A stretch of 64,000 bases of DNA from positions 1-64,000 of the forward strand of contig CALNHX010007706.1 in NCBI GenBank assembly GCA_940337035.1. The letters run 5' to 3'. Below are positions 10,347 to 21,347 of the stretch, piece by piece (position 1 is the stretch's first letter; each line of letters starts with the position of its first letter). Origin of the DNA: Agriotes lineatus (taxonomy: Eukaryota > Arthropoda > Insecta > Coleoptera > Elateridae). Under the pieces are notes generated by a model. The model had not been told where the DNA came from. It did not search any database and worked only from the letters and a program-made list of their open reading frames with translations. A program made the translations under genes and the position numbers.

Positions 10347-11392
10347 TATAAATACAGAGTCCGGCAACGAAGCGGGGGTGGAAGATATTTCTAAAACTAT
10401 GAGAGTTACATGAATATTGTGTATATAAAAGTTGTAGGTACGAAAGTGGTGCACATTACTAAAATATTTTTGATTATACAGGGTGTCGCAAAAAATATGG
10501 CGAATCAAACTTACTTTTTTTAAATAGAATGCCCCATATTTGGGTAACTTAAAAGTTTTGTATTGAAATACTCATTATTTTCATATAAAGTTGTATGGGT
10601 CTAACGTCAACTGTTTTGGAGATATTAACGATTCTATGCAAAAAAATGCTGAACTGCGACTGCTGTAAGCGAAAGAAAACAATTGAATGAAGGAAAACGT
10701 TACCAAAAATTTGATTTTTGTAAAGTATCTTTCAAGTGTAAAATGGTGGATCTGCGTATTAATGTTATATAGGGTGCTCAATATTTGCAAATTTAATATT
10801 AAAGCTGTACAGAGAATTTATAATCTGCAATATAATTAGTTTGATTTTTTAAAATGGAACACCCTGTATATCCCTGTATTTTTAAAAAGTACTTTTAATG
10901 AGCTATATAGGGCGTTCCATTTGCAAAAAAATCGAAATTAAATTTGCAAATATTGAGCACCCTGTATAACATTAATACCCAGATCCACCATTTTACACTT
11001 GAAAGATAATTTACAAAAATCATAATTTTTTGGTAACGTTTTTCTTCATTCAATTGTTTTCTGTCGCTTACAGCAGTCGCCTGAAGTTCAGCATTTTCTT
11101 GCATAAAATCGTTAATATCTCCAAAACAGTTGACGTTAGACCCATACAACTTTATATGAAAATGATGAGTATTTCAATACAAAACTTTTAAGCTACCCAA
11201 ATATGGGGCATTCTATTTAAAAAAAGGTAAGTTTGATCCGCCACACTTTTTTGAGACACCCTGTATAATCAAAACTATTTTAGTAATGTGCACCACCTTA
11301 GTACCTACAACTTTTATATGCGCAATATTTATGCAACTCTCATAGTTTTAGAAATATCTTCCACCCCCGCTTCGTTGCCGGACCCTGTATAA
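10347..11392. mobile_element. 1-kb foldback element with about 450-bp arms
   Basis: The left arm 10352-10800 (ccggcaacgaagcgggggtg...) is repeated inverted at about 10940-11390. The arms share four or more occurrences of the TATACAGGGTG word or its complement. Arm differences are scattered single bases and short indels. Frames on both strands here are mirror artefacts, not genes. Confidence 0.85.
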
Positions 11393-11399
11393 ATTAACC

Positions 11400-12170
11400 A
11401 TTATACATTATAGAATAGAGCTTACTTGAAAATGGATGAATCTGTTATTAATTAATTTAGTTCATTTTTAGGTGAAATCAATATGATTTTGAGCAGTTAT
11501 GAAAAGTATCAAAAAGTCACTTTTTTTAATGTCACCAATGGCAATGTGAAAAAATAATACATTATAAGAAAAAGAAAAGCATAATTTTTCCCAAGATGTG
11601 ATTTTGCAGCTCTAGGGCGATGCCGAGCACTACAAATACACAGAGGCAAAAATGGGGTTCTGCCCTGCCGTGTATATACAATTTTTTCAACCGCCAGGAT
11701 CAGAACCGTAAGAAACATATTTTTCGACGACTGACATCGAAAGTAGATTTTTCTCACTGTCATTTGACAACAGAAAGTTGACATTTGCCGCTGAGCGTGC
11801 GTTTTCATCACTTTGCCGCTCGCCGAGCGTTTTGGGTTTCCACGTGAACAAAATAGGTAGCCACGTCCGAATGTTTCCTTAACAATGCCCGTCATTTGTC
11901 TAAATAATCACGTCACATGTCTAATAGACTGCGCGAGTAATGTTAACTTGATTGTCAATTAATATTTGCAATAAAATGAAATATGATATTTTTCATTAAT
12001 AATATACTCAGTCGTCGAAAAAATAGTATGTATGTTTCGAGCTAAAAGTGCGCTTGCCGCTTTTGCATGATTGATGGTTTCGGCTATGCGCAAGCTCTTA
12101 ACATACAATATACTATTTCATTACTCTAAATCAAAATTATGTTGTAATACGGATTGGGCCATAATTATAT
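11400..12170. other. No gene seen; AT-rich core of the array-ended element
   Basis: A 128-residue minus frame at 11509-11895 has no recognisable domain and odd composition. A short imperfect inverted repeat occurs at 12005-12115 (aaaatagtatgtatg against catacaatatacta). Confidence 0.4.
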
Positions 12171-12172
12171 AT

Positions 12173-12386
12173 AACAGCAATGAGATAACATGAACAACAA
12201 AATAGAATGCTTGAGTAAGTAAGAGATGACCAATACGAAAAAAAAAATTTTAGTAGGCATTTGTGGTTGACATCTGTCATAATTAAATGTGCGTCAGGCC
12301 TACTCGAATATTTGCTATTATGTTTATCTCTTTCTTACTCAAGCAATACGTGTTATTTTCTTGTTCATGTTATCTTATTGCTGTTA
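12173..12386. mobile_element. Hairpin MITE (AACAGCAATGAGATA family), copy 1
   Basis: Ends AACAGCAATGAGATAACATGAA and its complement ttcatgttatcttattgctgtt. The same family is at 33604-33811. It abuts the pogo-like end at 12388. Confidence 0.7.
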
Positions 12387-12387
12387 C

Positions 12388-12803
12388 AGTGCAATTCCCC
12401 TTTGCGGATACACGGACACCTCCTTTGGACGGACAGTTTCTCATGGTCCCGACCGACTGTCATATAATATGTATTGTTTTAACTCCTTGTTGAACGGACA
12501 TTCTCTTGAACGGACGCGGACACAAGAAAAAGTTCTCTTAAACGGACAAAAAACAAAATAAAAAATAAACGCCTTGTCTCATTTTTCTGTCGCAAGTGTC
12601 GCTGTTGCATTTCTCAATCGCGCCGCGCGCCAACTTCGCTGCCTGCCTTCACTGAGGGACTTTCCCGAGTTAACCGGGGATTCACCGACTTCAATCTTTC
12701 GGTACACGCGGGATTCAGTATTAGTCTGACGTCTATGCGGAAAAGACACAGTGGGCGACACATTCAGTGTAGAAATGGCGCCAAATAGAAAAATTCTCAC
12801 GCT
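12388..12803 (+). pseudogene. 5' end of a pogo/Tigger-like transposon, cut by the repeat array
   Basis: The sequence after TA at 12387 starts CAGTGCAATTCCCC and contains GGACACC and repeated CGGACA words, the pattern of pogo-group terminal repeats. A leader of about 390 bp then leads to ATG at 12774, which reads MAPNRKILTL, matching the usual start of CENP-B/pogo transposases (M..KRK.LTL). After ten codons the frame enters the right tandem array at about 12803, and no further transposase exists in the window. The N-terminal match is short, so this is a good but not certain call. Confidence 0.6.
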
Positions 12804-13553
12804 GGCGCTAGCGTTACCCTAGCCCCCTTCAAATTATATATCTCAATATCTAGCAAGGGAAGGCTGCGCTAGCTCTGCGTTTCATTGCGCTAGCTTGCGC
12901 TAGCTCTTGTGAATCTAGCGCAAGTAAAATTTTTCAATTGTGAAAAAAAGAGGGGGCTAGCGTTAACCTAGCCCCTTCAAATTATATTTCTCAATATCTA
13001 GCAAAGGAAGGCTGCGCTAGCTCTGCGTTTCATTGCGCTAGCTTGCGCTAGCTCTTGTGAATCTAGCGCAAGTAAAATTTTTCAATTGTGAAAAAAAGAG
13101 GGGGCTAGCGTTAACCTAGCCCCTTCAAATTATATTTCTCAATATCTAGCAAAGGAAGGCTGCGCTAGCTCTGCGTTTCATTGCGCTAGCTTGCGCTAGC
13201 TCTTGTGAATCTAGCGCAAGTAAAATTTTTCAATTGTGAAAAAAAGAGGGGGCTAGCGTTAACCTAGCCCCTTCAAATTATATTTCTCAATATCTAGCAA
13301 AGGAAGGCTGCGCTAGCTCTGCGTTTCATTGCGCTAGCTTGCGCTAGCTCTTGTGAATCTAGCGCAAGTAAAATTTTTCAATTGTGAAAAAAAGAGGGGG
13401 CTAGCGTTAACCTAGCCCCTTCAAATTATATTTCTCAATATCTAGCAAGGGAAGGCTGCGCTAGCTCTGCGTTTCATTGCGCTAGCTTGCGCTAGCTCTT
13501 GTGAATCTAGCGCAAGTAAAATTTTTCAATTGTGAAAAAAAGAGGGGGGCCAC
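12803..13553 (-). repeat. Right tandem array, 148-bp unit, about 5 copies, inverted
   Basis: Same unit as the left array in opposite orientation, with three middle copies sharing 'agcaaagg' where most left copies have 'agcaaggg'. The innermost unit carries the 'atatat' variant, as does the innermost left unit, so the two arrays are mirror images at their inner edges. The outermost unit again carries the TCCGTTAAGGTGG variant. Confidence 0.9.
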
Positions 13554-13565
13554 CTTAACGGACCC

Positions 13566-13864
13566 GAATTGTTTTGATGGTGTGAATGAAGATTTACCTA
13601 AAACCAACAATTCCGTGGAAGGATGGCATCGAGGCTTTGACCAGCAAGTTTCTTCAAACCATCCAAATATTTGGAAATTTATAGAAGCACTGCAGCGAGA
13701 GCAGAGTCTTAACGAACTCAAAATAGAGCAATATGTAAGTGGCGAAGAACCACCCAGAAGCCAGAAAAGGGTATCGGGATTGTGCTGACAGAATAAAGCG
13801 CCTTGTCAGTAACTTTGATATTCAAGAAAACATCGTCGATTATTTACGTGGGATTGCGCCATAA
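13566..13864 (+). pseudogene. MULE transposase, C-terminal part
   Basis: Continues the gene broken at 5861: CFDGVNEDLPKTNNSVEGWH, with the presumed catalytic Glu in NNSVEGWH (codon 13618-13620). It ends at a TAA at 13862 after one frame change near 13770; the region after the change still reads RIKRLVSNFDIQENIV. The split therefore separates the second Asp from the Glu of the DDE triad by about 8 kb of foreign DNA. Confidence 0.85.
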
Positions 13865-14049
13865 TTTTAATTTTTAATATTAGTAGATATGTAATTGGGT
13901 AGGATATATTTGTTAAGTATTGTTTGATTTACTAGAATAAAGTTAAAATAAAATAAAAAACAAAAAAAACTTCTAACACGCCAGTCCTAAGCTTGAATAA
14001 AGTGTGAAGAAAAGTTGACGCTATTAATGTTAATAAATGTAACCGTAGG

Positions 14050-14208
14050 TAATATATTTTCGACAGAGTGATTTTCGGTCTATTGCTGCTTCGGTCTAGT
14101 GACGTTTCGGTCTATTGCTGCTTCGGTCTAGTGACGTTTCGGTCTATTGCTATTCGGTCAATTGAGTTCGGTCAATTGCTTTCGGCCTATTGAGTTCGGT
14201 CTACTCGC
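14050..14208 (-). repeat. Right MULE terminal repeat
   Basis: Inverted counterpart of 528-652, with one additional internal duplication of the block 'tattgctgcttcggtctagtgacgtttcgg'-type (two copies in tandem), so it is about 35 bp longer than the left end. Confidence 0.75.
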
Positions 14209-14279
14209 CGTGTACCATACCGAATCCTTGCAATGTTGGTCGTCTGGTACATCCCTACAGTTGTATACCCTACAGCCAA

Positions 14280-15400
14280 ATAGGTTTGATAATTTGATTA
14301 TAGATTAACATTTTGTTTTGAATTGTGAATTGCTTCCCAGAAGCCAGTAGTATTCTCTAAATTTAAGGCCCAGTTCTTTCCAGTTTCTTTCATCTAAGTT
14401 GGCGTCCAAGGTCATACCAAGATACTTAGTATTATTTTGATATGGTACTACAGTACCATTGATATTTAGAGTCATTGGGTCAGTTAATATCTTATTGGTG
14501 AAATTAACATAAACCGATTCCAGCTTGCTTAACTTAATTTTCCAAGTTGTTGTCCACCCACATACTTCATTACTTGCTTTTTGCAACTTATTAGAGGAAA
14601 TGTCCGAGCTCTGTTCTACCGCAAGCAAGGCAGTATCATCTGCAAAAATTGCTGTTATATTTTCGATCTCCGGTAGGTCATTTGTGTGCAGTAAATATCA
14701 AATTGGTCCCAAAACACTACCTTGAGGCACCCCGGCATTTATTTCTTTCAGCACTGAATATTTGTCTCCTTGTTTAATTCGAATAATATGTTAGATAAGT
14801 ATGAGGCCAAGACTTCGACATATTGTTTCTGTAGCATTTTGTTTAGTTTATGGGTTAGTCATTCACGCCACATCCTGTCAAAGCGTGTGCAACATCAAGA
14901 AAGACCGCCGAGCAAACCTGTTTTTCTTCTAATGCCCGTTATCTGACATCGGTTATTCGATGTCGATCGATAGTAGAGTGCTTCTGTCTCAAGCCGAATT
15001 GTTAGTTAGGAGTCAAGTTGTTGTTTTCTATTGATGGTCTGTAACAATTTCTCAAAAAGCTTTGAGCTAATGGGAAGTAGGGAAATAGGTATATACGATT
15101 TGGCTTACCTGGTTTAGGTAACATAATAACTTCGGCCACTTTCCAAATAGCAGGACCATGCTTTAGTCGTAATACTGCATTAAAGAGGTATGTTACATGA
15201 TTATACCCGTTTTCGGCAACTTTATCAATAGTTCTTCAACGATTAAATAAAAACAAGTAGCTTTTTTAAGATTCATATTGGTTTTAATTACATTTGCCAC
15301 TTCTTTCGCAGTAACCAATGTGAAATGTTTTGATTCTAAATTCGCTGTATCTTCCAATACTAGCTATGTTTGAATATGAACGGGTTTAAACATAGCAACG
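14280..15400 (-). pseudogene. Jockey-clade reverse transcriptase pseudogene
   Basis: On the minus strand the RT motifs appear in order from 15.4 to 14.3 kb: VCSAVFLDVAHA (motif A, damaged), INAGVPQGSVLGPI (motif B region), ITAIFADDTALLAVEQ (catalytic box), then SKLESVYVNFT and KYLGMTLDANL (thumb). This order and wording fit the Jockey/R1 group. Several frame changes and stops lie between 14.6 and 15.3 kb. The endonuclease and ORF1 are missing, so it is a 5'-truncated dead copy. Confidence 0.85.
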
Positions 15401-15419
15401 AAATGATCTGCAAATTAAA

Positions 15420-18400
15420 AAAATACATATGAGTCAATAATTTTTCAGGCAAAGTACAATAAATTGTTGACAATTTCAAAAATATTTATTAATCCAATTA
15501 AAATACAAATAAAATAATCTAATTTTACCATAAATTTAAAGCAACATCTTAAAATATTATGGTTTTTTAGCATTGTTTATAAAGTTCTTGAAGCTACAGC
15601 AGTTGGCACAATAGAGAAAAGCGGGTGAATAAAGTTGGAGTTCGCATTCGTAAAAAATAGTGTTAGCTTAGCAGCAACCCGCAATATAAGAGTGTACGTG
15701 ACACTATGAAATCACTTTCAGCGACCGCCCTGGAAGGTGAATTCGATTAAATAAAAATAAAACTAACTGTAACAACCTAGGTACTTAGAAGGAACCTAAT
15801 GCAAAATAAAAAAATTATGAACGGTATTATGTAAATCCAATTAAAAATAGGAAAACGTTCCAAAAGAAAGGGATTTGATACTATAGTCTAGATAAAAACA
15901 CTTGCGTGAGTTAAATACCGTTAGATCGTTAAGTAAGTAGCAATTAATTATTAATTATTTAATGCTGCACGCGAAAACTAAAGAAATATCCTTAATAGCT
16001 AACCATCATTGATAGTAAACATAAATATCAATAACAGACTAGATTTGGCGACATTATTTATTAGTTATGGCAGCGGGGTTTATATTACCGCTATTTATTG
16101 ATATTTATTGGAGACGTGAGGAGCAAGTCGAAGTGAACCATAACTTCAGTTGGAATTTATTTTCTTTCAAAAAGTATCGAATACAGCGAATGCCATTGGC
16201 ATTTGATATTGTATAGCCAAACTAGAATATTGATGTTTTATTAAAGATTTAATTTGATGACAAATAAAATAAAATAAAACGCCATCCCTTAAAATATAAA
16301 GCGGTTATTTATCGTGATTTAGACAACGCAAGGGTCTGGTACAATGTGAAATAAAGTTTGTTAAAAAGCGGATGTTTTACGAAAATTTGTTTCTCAAAAC
16401 GCGGCAATGCCTTGTCAATTATAATTTTATAATAAACTATGGCGAAAGCACTTTTTTCTGAAATTTGGGATCCTCACCTGCTAAAACTTGTTACATGATT
16501 GATCGTTTTTATTCGCATGAGTTTCCATGACAATAAATAGCATTTAGGAAACCTGAACGGTAAGTAATGACAAATGTCAATAAATTTGACACAAGTGATA
16601 TAATTACGAACAAGGGGTTAAAAAAAGCTATGGCATCAAGTGTTGGGCTACCTGATAAATGTATTATTTTCATTTATTGATCCGTCAAGGAACAAACGGT
16701 ATTTTGGCAATACAACACTGTTAGGGGTAAAGAGTTACTCATTATGTCCCTTTAATAGTTTTGTTTGATTTTGTGCATTTTTCCTACGCCTGCCCAAACG
16801 CTCGGCGTTTTACATTTATCGAAGTCGCCGAACTCGTTTTGAATGCCTTGGAGTTGCTTGAGATGGATTATCGGTCGGTTATTATGTTTAACTACGCCAA
16901 TTAGCATTCAATTGTCTCCGCGCCCCTAAAATGATGTTTTCTATTTCTCGTTTTGAGCCGATCATACGTGCACTGTCGTGGTACGACCTCAGTTTGAAGC
17001 TGTTTATCCCTTTTAGTCATAAATTTTAAATTTTTGTGTAAACATTATGAAATTTAGTGAACATATAAAATGCGTTTTTTAAAATGCTTTGGCCTTTCTT
17101 ATTTTTCTTTATTACGCTGTTTTCAAAATACGAGATGTGCTACATGTAGTACATCGTCGGTTTCTTCAAGAACAGTACCTTCTTTTCCATTTGTACAATA
17201 TCTACAATATAACAGATAATCACACATGAGTAAATAATAATCTTGAATGATTATACATAGTGGTAAAATAGTTTTCCCAGAGTTATATTTTGATTAATAA
17301 AATATCACATTATTATATTAAAAGTAAAGTCGGTAAGTTTGAAAGTATACCTGATTTACTTTGATTTATTGAATCAGTAATTGAATTCATTATTCATTCT
17401 AACGTAGAATCAGTGGGTGAGTGATTGTGCCAATAAAATTGTTTTTATTGGAACAATAAAAGTATTGGGATGTCTACAATGAGCTTCTAGCGACAACCAG
17501 TAAGATAAGCCACAATGAAGAGTAGCATTAAAGTTGATGTACCTCAGATATGCGGCAAAGATCAGTGAAGCTTTATTTGGATTTAAATGTGCTGTTACCA
17601 GAAATTTTTATTTGATATATTTTTAAAGAACGGTTTAGAATTAATATAACTGTTTTATAAAATAAGATATAAGTCAATTTAATAAATACTCTAAATTGTG
17701 AGTAAATTGAGATTTTGACAGGTATTTATAATTAGAAATTCATATCTTGGAAGAAAGATAATTTAATTTTAAATACATAATTTGTTGAACGTAAATAATT
17801 GATCCAAGACATTTAATGAATTTTGAAGTATAGTTGATTTTTATTAATGTGTCAGAAACAGAAAGGTCTAACATTATTTAATTAGTATCTGAAATAAAGT
17901 AACGGATTAAATATCAAATACCTATTCGATAAATATTATTTGATATAGTGTGTATAGAAGAAATATAATTATTGCAATGATCTGAGTGTGTTATTATAAT
18001 AATTATATTATATTATGAAATAAATCAAGGATCACTACAAACTAAATATTTGCCTATTTTCACTTTAATCAAATTTAACTGAGTGACCATATCTTATAGG
18101 TTCGTTGTTTACTTCAAGTTTAAAAACAGTAGTTTGCCCTTTTGTTTATAATACATTAATCTGATGTAAATTGTGCTAGCTCAAAGATTTCGCATGAAAC
18201 TCTAATCTCCCACAGGTCGGAGGTTCTTTTTGTCCGTTTGCAATAAGAAAACGTACGCCACTGAGCGCGTAGTTCATATGCGACGCAGTTCGCTTTTGCC
18301 TAACATGACATAAAATTTATTTTCACAAAATTAGTTTCAAATGCGGGTAGCCTGGTGTTTTACTGTGATTAAAAGCAATTCAAATGAGCGAAATAACAGG

Positions 18401-18520
18401 TAAGATTTGAATCTGGTGCTTTATTTAAGCGTCCCTCTAGCTTTTGTTTTTAATTTCAGGTAAAATTGTCCACTGCATAAAATTGAGAATTTCCTAACCC
18501 CACTTCTACTGGAGTTTGTA
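15420..18520. other. AT-rich DNA, no gene or repeat structure recognised
   Basis: No frame longer than a few dozen codons and no motif. 16.7-17.0 kb is slightly GC-richer, and simple A/T runs are frequent. It could be intergenic or intronic. Confidence 0.4.
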
Positions 18521-18529
18521 TTAGAATGA

Positions 18530-18900
18530 ATTATTTGCGGATCTCATGGATTCTACTTGGAAACAACTCCGCAGCAAAGCTATTAGGTCCCTCGGTGCGT
18601 TTCTCAGTTGTAATAAATCAAATGGCTTCACACTAACCTTTTATGCCTTGTCTTAGGTGCGAGCCGATGGACTGGCGATTGAAGAAAATGCCCAGACCTT
18701 CTCTCGCAGTAATAGGATGAACGTGTAATGCTGCTGTGATGCCCGTGGCCCTCGGCTGGAACGGCAGGAACTCCTATACAAGCTCTGGAACCCCTGGCGT
18801 AGCACGAACTGGTCTCCGAAGGCTGCGTCCTCAGGATCGGAAGGCGGCCGCAGGACAAATTATTTTAGGCAACGGATTTTGCCTTCTTCACTTGTGCATG
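18530..18900. other. GC-rich patch of unknown nature
   Basis: Clearly higher GC and CpG than its surroundings, with no TE motif. Overlapping frames of 64 (+) and 76 (-) residues have no recognisable domain. A possible acceptor (ccttgtcttag, 18647-18657) precedes it on the plus strand. It could be a host exon, a promoter or a non-coding RNA; unresolved. Confidence 0.3.
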
Positions 18901-18904
18901 AACA

Positions 18905-19780
18905 CTAACTTGTCAGGAGCACTTTGGTAAATTTATATGCTTGTAAATTAATATTTAGTATGTAAAATTTATAATTAAACACAAGCCAGAAATTGAATGT
19001 TAAGCATCCAACTTTATTCATTTGTTCTCCCCTAATTTTTAATTTACAAACCGGATATTGACTTTAGTCAAATTATGTTTTTAACGATTATTAATCTTAA
19101 ATCTAATACATGTTTACAATTAAATCAATTTATAAAAATTGTCTTTGTATTTTTATAATTATTATCTATCGATTTTTAAACGCGTTTCACACTTTAACAG
19201 GCATTTTTTTTACACTGAGTACAAACTGATCACTGCTTCCTTTTGTGTCCATATCCTCATTAGTTACTTGAAGATCAATGTAATGACCATTTTCACTCGT
19301 ACTTGCTGATCAAAACACTGTTCATAATCCAGCCAAATTTTCCAATTTTATTTACCCATTTTTATCTTGTAATTCTCTTTTATACCTGATTTTTGTGCTC
19401 ATTGCACTTTCTTTGATAAGCTTTCTGTTTGATTACCTCTTTTTTAACTCGCTCAAAGAAATCATTTACTATTTATTATTACTTTAAATATTGCTATCAC
19501 GCATTTAAATCTGACTTCTGTAAGAATATTTCAATTGCATATTTTAAATAATGCCATAGTCTTATTAAAAAGCTTTAAGACCTATGACAGTCAAGTTTCA
19601 TTTGATTCTAGCCTTATTTACTTTATTCTAATGACAAATAATGGCTTAATTTGTCCATTTCATTTTAAACTACACATTAGGTACAATTATACAGATTTGT
19701 GAATCAAAACGACTCTGTGCTTCTATGACTTGGTATTCAACTTATTCTCATGCTATCAGAGTTGTTTTTTAAGGGCTAAA
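18905..19780. other. AT-rich DNA, nothing recognised
   Basis: No coding motif or clear inverted repeat. Bordered on the right by the THAP-gene 5' repeat at 19.79 kb. Confidence 0.35.
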
Positions 19781-19788
19781 TACCATCA

Positions 19789-20098
19789 TAACTCTATAAT
19801 AAAGCAGAACACTTCCCAAGGTCAAACATTTCAACTGGTCTATGCGTGGTTACGATTGTGGGCGTGGTCTTGATATTTTCTAAGAGCCAGTAATATGGAA
19901 GGAGAGAACAATTAATGCTCTTGTTAGGGCCTACACACATTTTTTTACACAACACAGGAATGTTTGTACTATGTACACATAAATATTAAATCTGCAAATA
20001 ACCTAAATTCGGAGCTTTATACAAAAATATGGTTATAAACTATTTGCAAGTGGACTTTACTACCTCTATTAAGAACGGTGGTTACAACTTGTCAGAAG
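19789..20098 (+). pseudogene. 5' end of a second copy of the THAP gene found at 38-40 kb
   Basis: Matches the reverse complement of about 39.9-40.19 kb from 'cataactctataataaagc' through the ATG context (aaaatatggttataaac). It then reads VDFTTSIKNGGYN before diverging at 20087, so it stops just before the zinc finger itself. A repeated promoter plus first codons suggests that the THAP gene is part of a mobile element. Confidence 0.6.
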
Positions 20099-20285
20099 CA
20101 ACAAACCAACCTGAAAATATCATTGCGTTTTTGTGTTTTCGTGCTTATAAGTTAGTTTTTGCATTCTTTATCTACTTATATTTCTATTTATTATAAAACA
20201 GTTTTTTCAGCGCTACAGAGCTACAGCATTTTATTGCAATTGTAAGTACAAGTGTCCAAGTTTAAGATTGAAAATTGTTTATAGG

Positions 20286-20492
20286 TTAGAATGAGCTGTA
20301 CGACAAGTGCTAATTCAGAAAACAGACCACTTAATTATTGTGCATGCTGGCGGTAAAATAGGTTTTGTTCCGAATGGGCTAATTATTTTTAAATCAGGCC
20401 TTAAGACTGGCGACTACCATGACGATATGAATAACAAGCATTTTTCCAAAAATTCTTACCAAAAGTTAAAGAAAAGAAAGGCTACAGTGTAG
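20286..20492 (+). pseudogene. DDE transposase fragment (DDE_3 / IS630-Tc1-like)
   Basis: The frame reads LIIVHAGGKIGFVPNGLIIF then KSGLKTGDYHDDMN. The HAGG..GF.P...L.FKSG...GDYHD.MN pattern is the stretch around the second catalytic Asp (YHDDMN) of a group of insect DDE_3 endonuclease proteins related to IS630/Tc1. After HFSKNSYQKLK the match decays and stops at 20492. Neighbouring bases hold no first Asp or final D/E, so it is a scrap of one exon. Confidence 0.65.
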
Positions 20493-20828
20493 AATAATGA
20501 GCAACGCTAAAAGGACTGTTCACAGCCAAGGTAATTTGTTGGTGTTTTAGAATCACTGTGTGTTTTATTTAAATTTTATTTCAGAGTACATCGGCAGTAG
20601 CTGATTGGGCATTAATAGTGGACATTTTGAAAGCAACTAGGTACCTAATATTTATTAAAAACTGGCAAATTTAATCAAAGCCTAAGGTACACAACCCAGT
20701 AAACACAGTTACGTAAGATAGACATAACCGATATGAAACATCTGATCTATAGAATATGTCAGACTCGTAACATGTGAATTCCATGTATGTTTCATAAAAA
20801 CGTTCAATGTCCTCATCAAGTACACACC

Positions 20829-21003
20829 AGCGTTACATCTCAAATACGTTGCTATTTTACTCTACAGATACGTCACCTGTGTAACATCTCAAATATGTTG
20901 CTATGCTATTTTACTCTACAGATACGTCACCTGTGTAACATCTCAGATACGTTACTACTTTATTATACAGATATGTTAACCATGTAACATCTCCTACATG
21001 TTA
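20829..21003 (+). repeat. Minisatellite, about 60-bp unit
   Basis: Three to four copies of a unit containing gtaacatctcaaatacgttgc, tattttactctacagatacg and tcacctgt. Copies differ by small indels (an extra 'tatgc'). A 66-residue frame across it is an artefact. Confidence 0.7.
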
Positions 21004-21190
21004 CTCTTGTGACCATTTTGAAGCACTTTTTATTTTACACTGGATAAATCCAAACAAAAACCAAAATAAATTCAATAATTTTATTACATTATAAAATACA
21101 AGTGAATTATTAAAAATAAACTTATTGAAAGAATGCCAGTTGGCCTATAACACGAATACATATTCAATATCATTAAATTCACAAATAGGA

Positions 21191-21347
21191 TATAGTTGAT
21201 ACAGAAGCTTGCACTCTGCAATAAATCTTATTGAGTTTTTACAACCAAATCAATCTCATGTGGCTTTTTATAGTTGATACAGAAGTTTGCACTCTGCAAT
21301 AAATCTTATTGAGTTTTTACAACCAAATCAATCTCATGTGGCTTTTT
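21191..21347 (+). repeat. 78-bp tandem duplication
   Basis: tatagttgatacagaag.ttgcac... occurs twice back to back, starting at 21191 and 21269, with one base difference seen. It lies 3' of the DUF4806 gene. Confidence 0.85.

Larger units (their letters stand above)
5862..13565. mobile_element. Array-ended (foldback/Galileo-like) composite element inserted in the MULE transposase
   Basis: 7.7 kb flanked by GAAT on both sides, which is exactly the overlap needed to restore the host reading frame (MWN|CFD). The outer ends are inverted copies of GGGTCCGTTAAGGTGGCC; the left end has an extra AGGG. Inside each end is a tandem array of a 147-148-bp repeat in opposite orientation (left 5.87-7.52 kb, right 12.80-13.55 kb). 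The core holds a THAP fragment, a minisatellite, a foldback, MITEs and a pogo 5' end. Long inverted ends made of tandem repeats are known from Drosophila FB and from Galileo (P superfamily, THAP transposase). Assignment to that group is inference. Confidence 0.75.
528..14208. mobile_element. MULE transposon with repeat-built terminal inverted repeats, carrying a nested element
   Basis: The left end (528-652) and right end (14050-14208) are inverted copies of a block made of the word TAGACCGAA separated by short spacers. Between them lies a FLYWCH plus MULE-type transposase gene, so the block is read as the terminal inverted repeat of this MULE. The transposon is 13.7 kb as it stands, but about 7.7 kb of that is a later insertion at 5862-13565, leaving a 6-kb host. 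The left half (0.65-4.6 kb) has also collected a minisatellite, hairpin elements and an RT fragment. A clean 9-bp target duplication, expected for MULEs, is not visible; the outermost 10-15 bases differ between the ends. Confidence 0.7.

Noticed and set aside
10025..11149. Frames of 69-109 residues on both strands
   Set aside because: They mirror each other across the palindrome and the foldback and show no domain.
11509..11895. 128-residue minus-strand frame
   Set aside because: No domain, no repeat or neighbour supporting it; composition looks like translated non-coding DNA.
12261..12561. Three overlapping 68-90-residue frames
   Set aside because: They span a hairpin MITE and the pogo terminal repeat; no protein similarity pattern.
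18628..18930. Opposed frames of 76 and 64 residues in the GC-rich patch
   Set aside because: Both strands open because stops are rare in GC-rich DNA; neither shows a domain, so no CDS was called.
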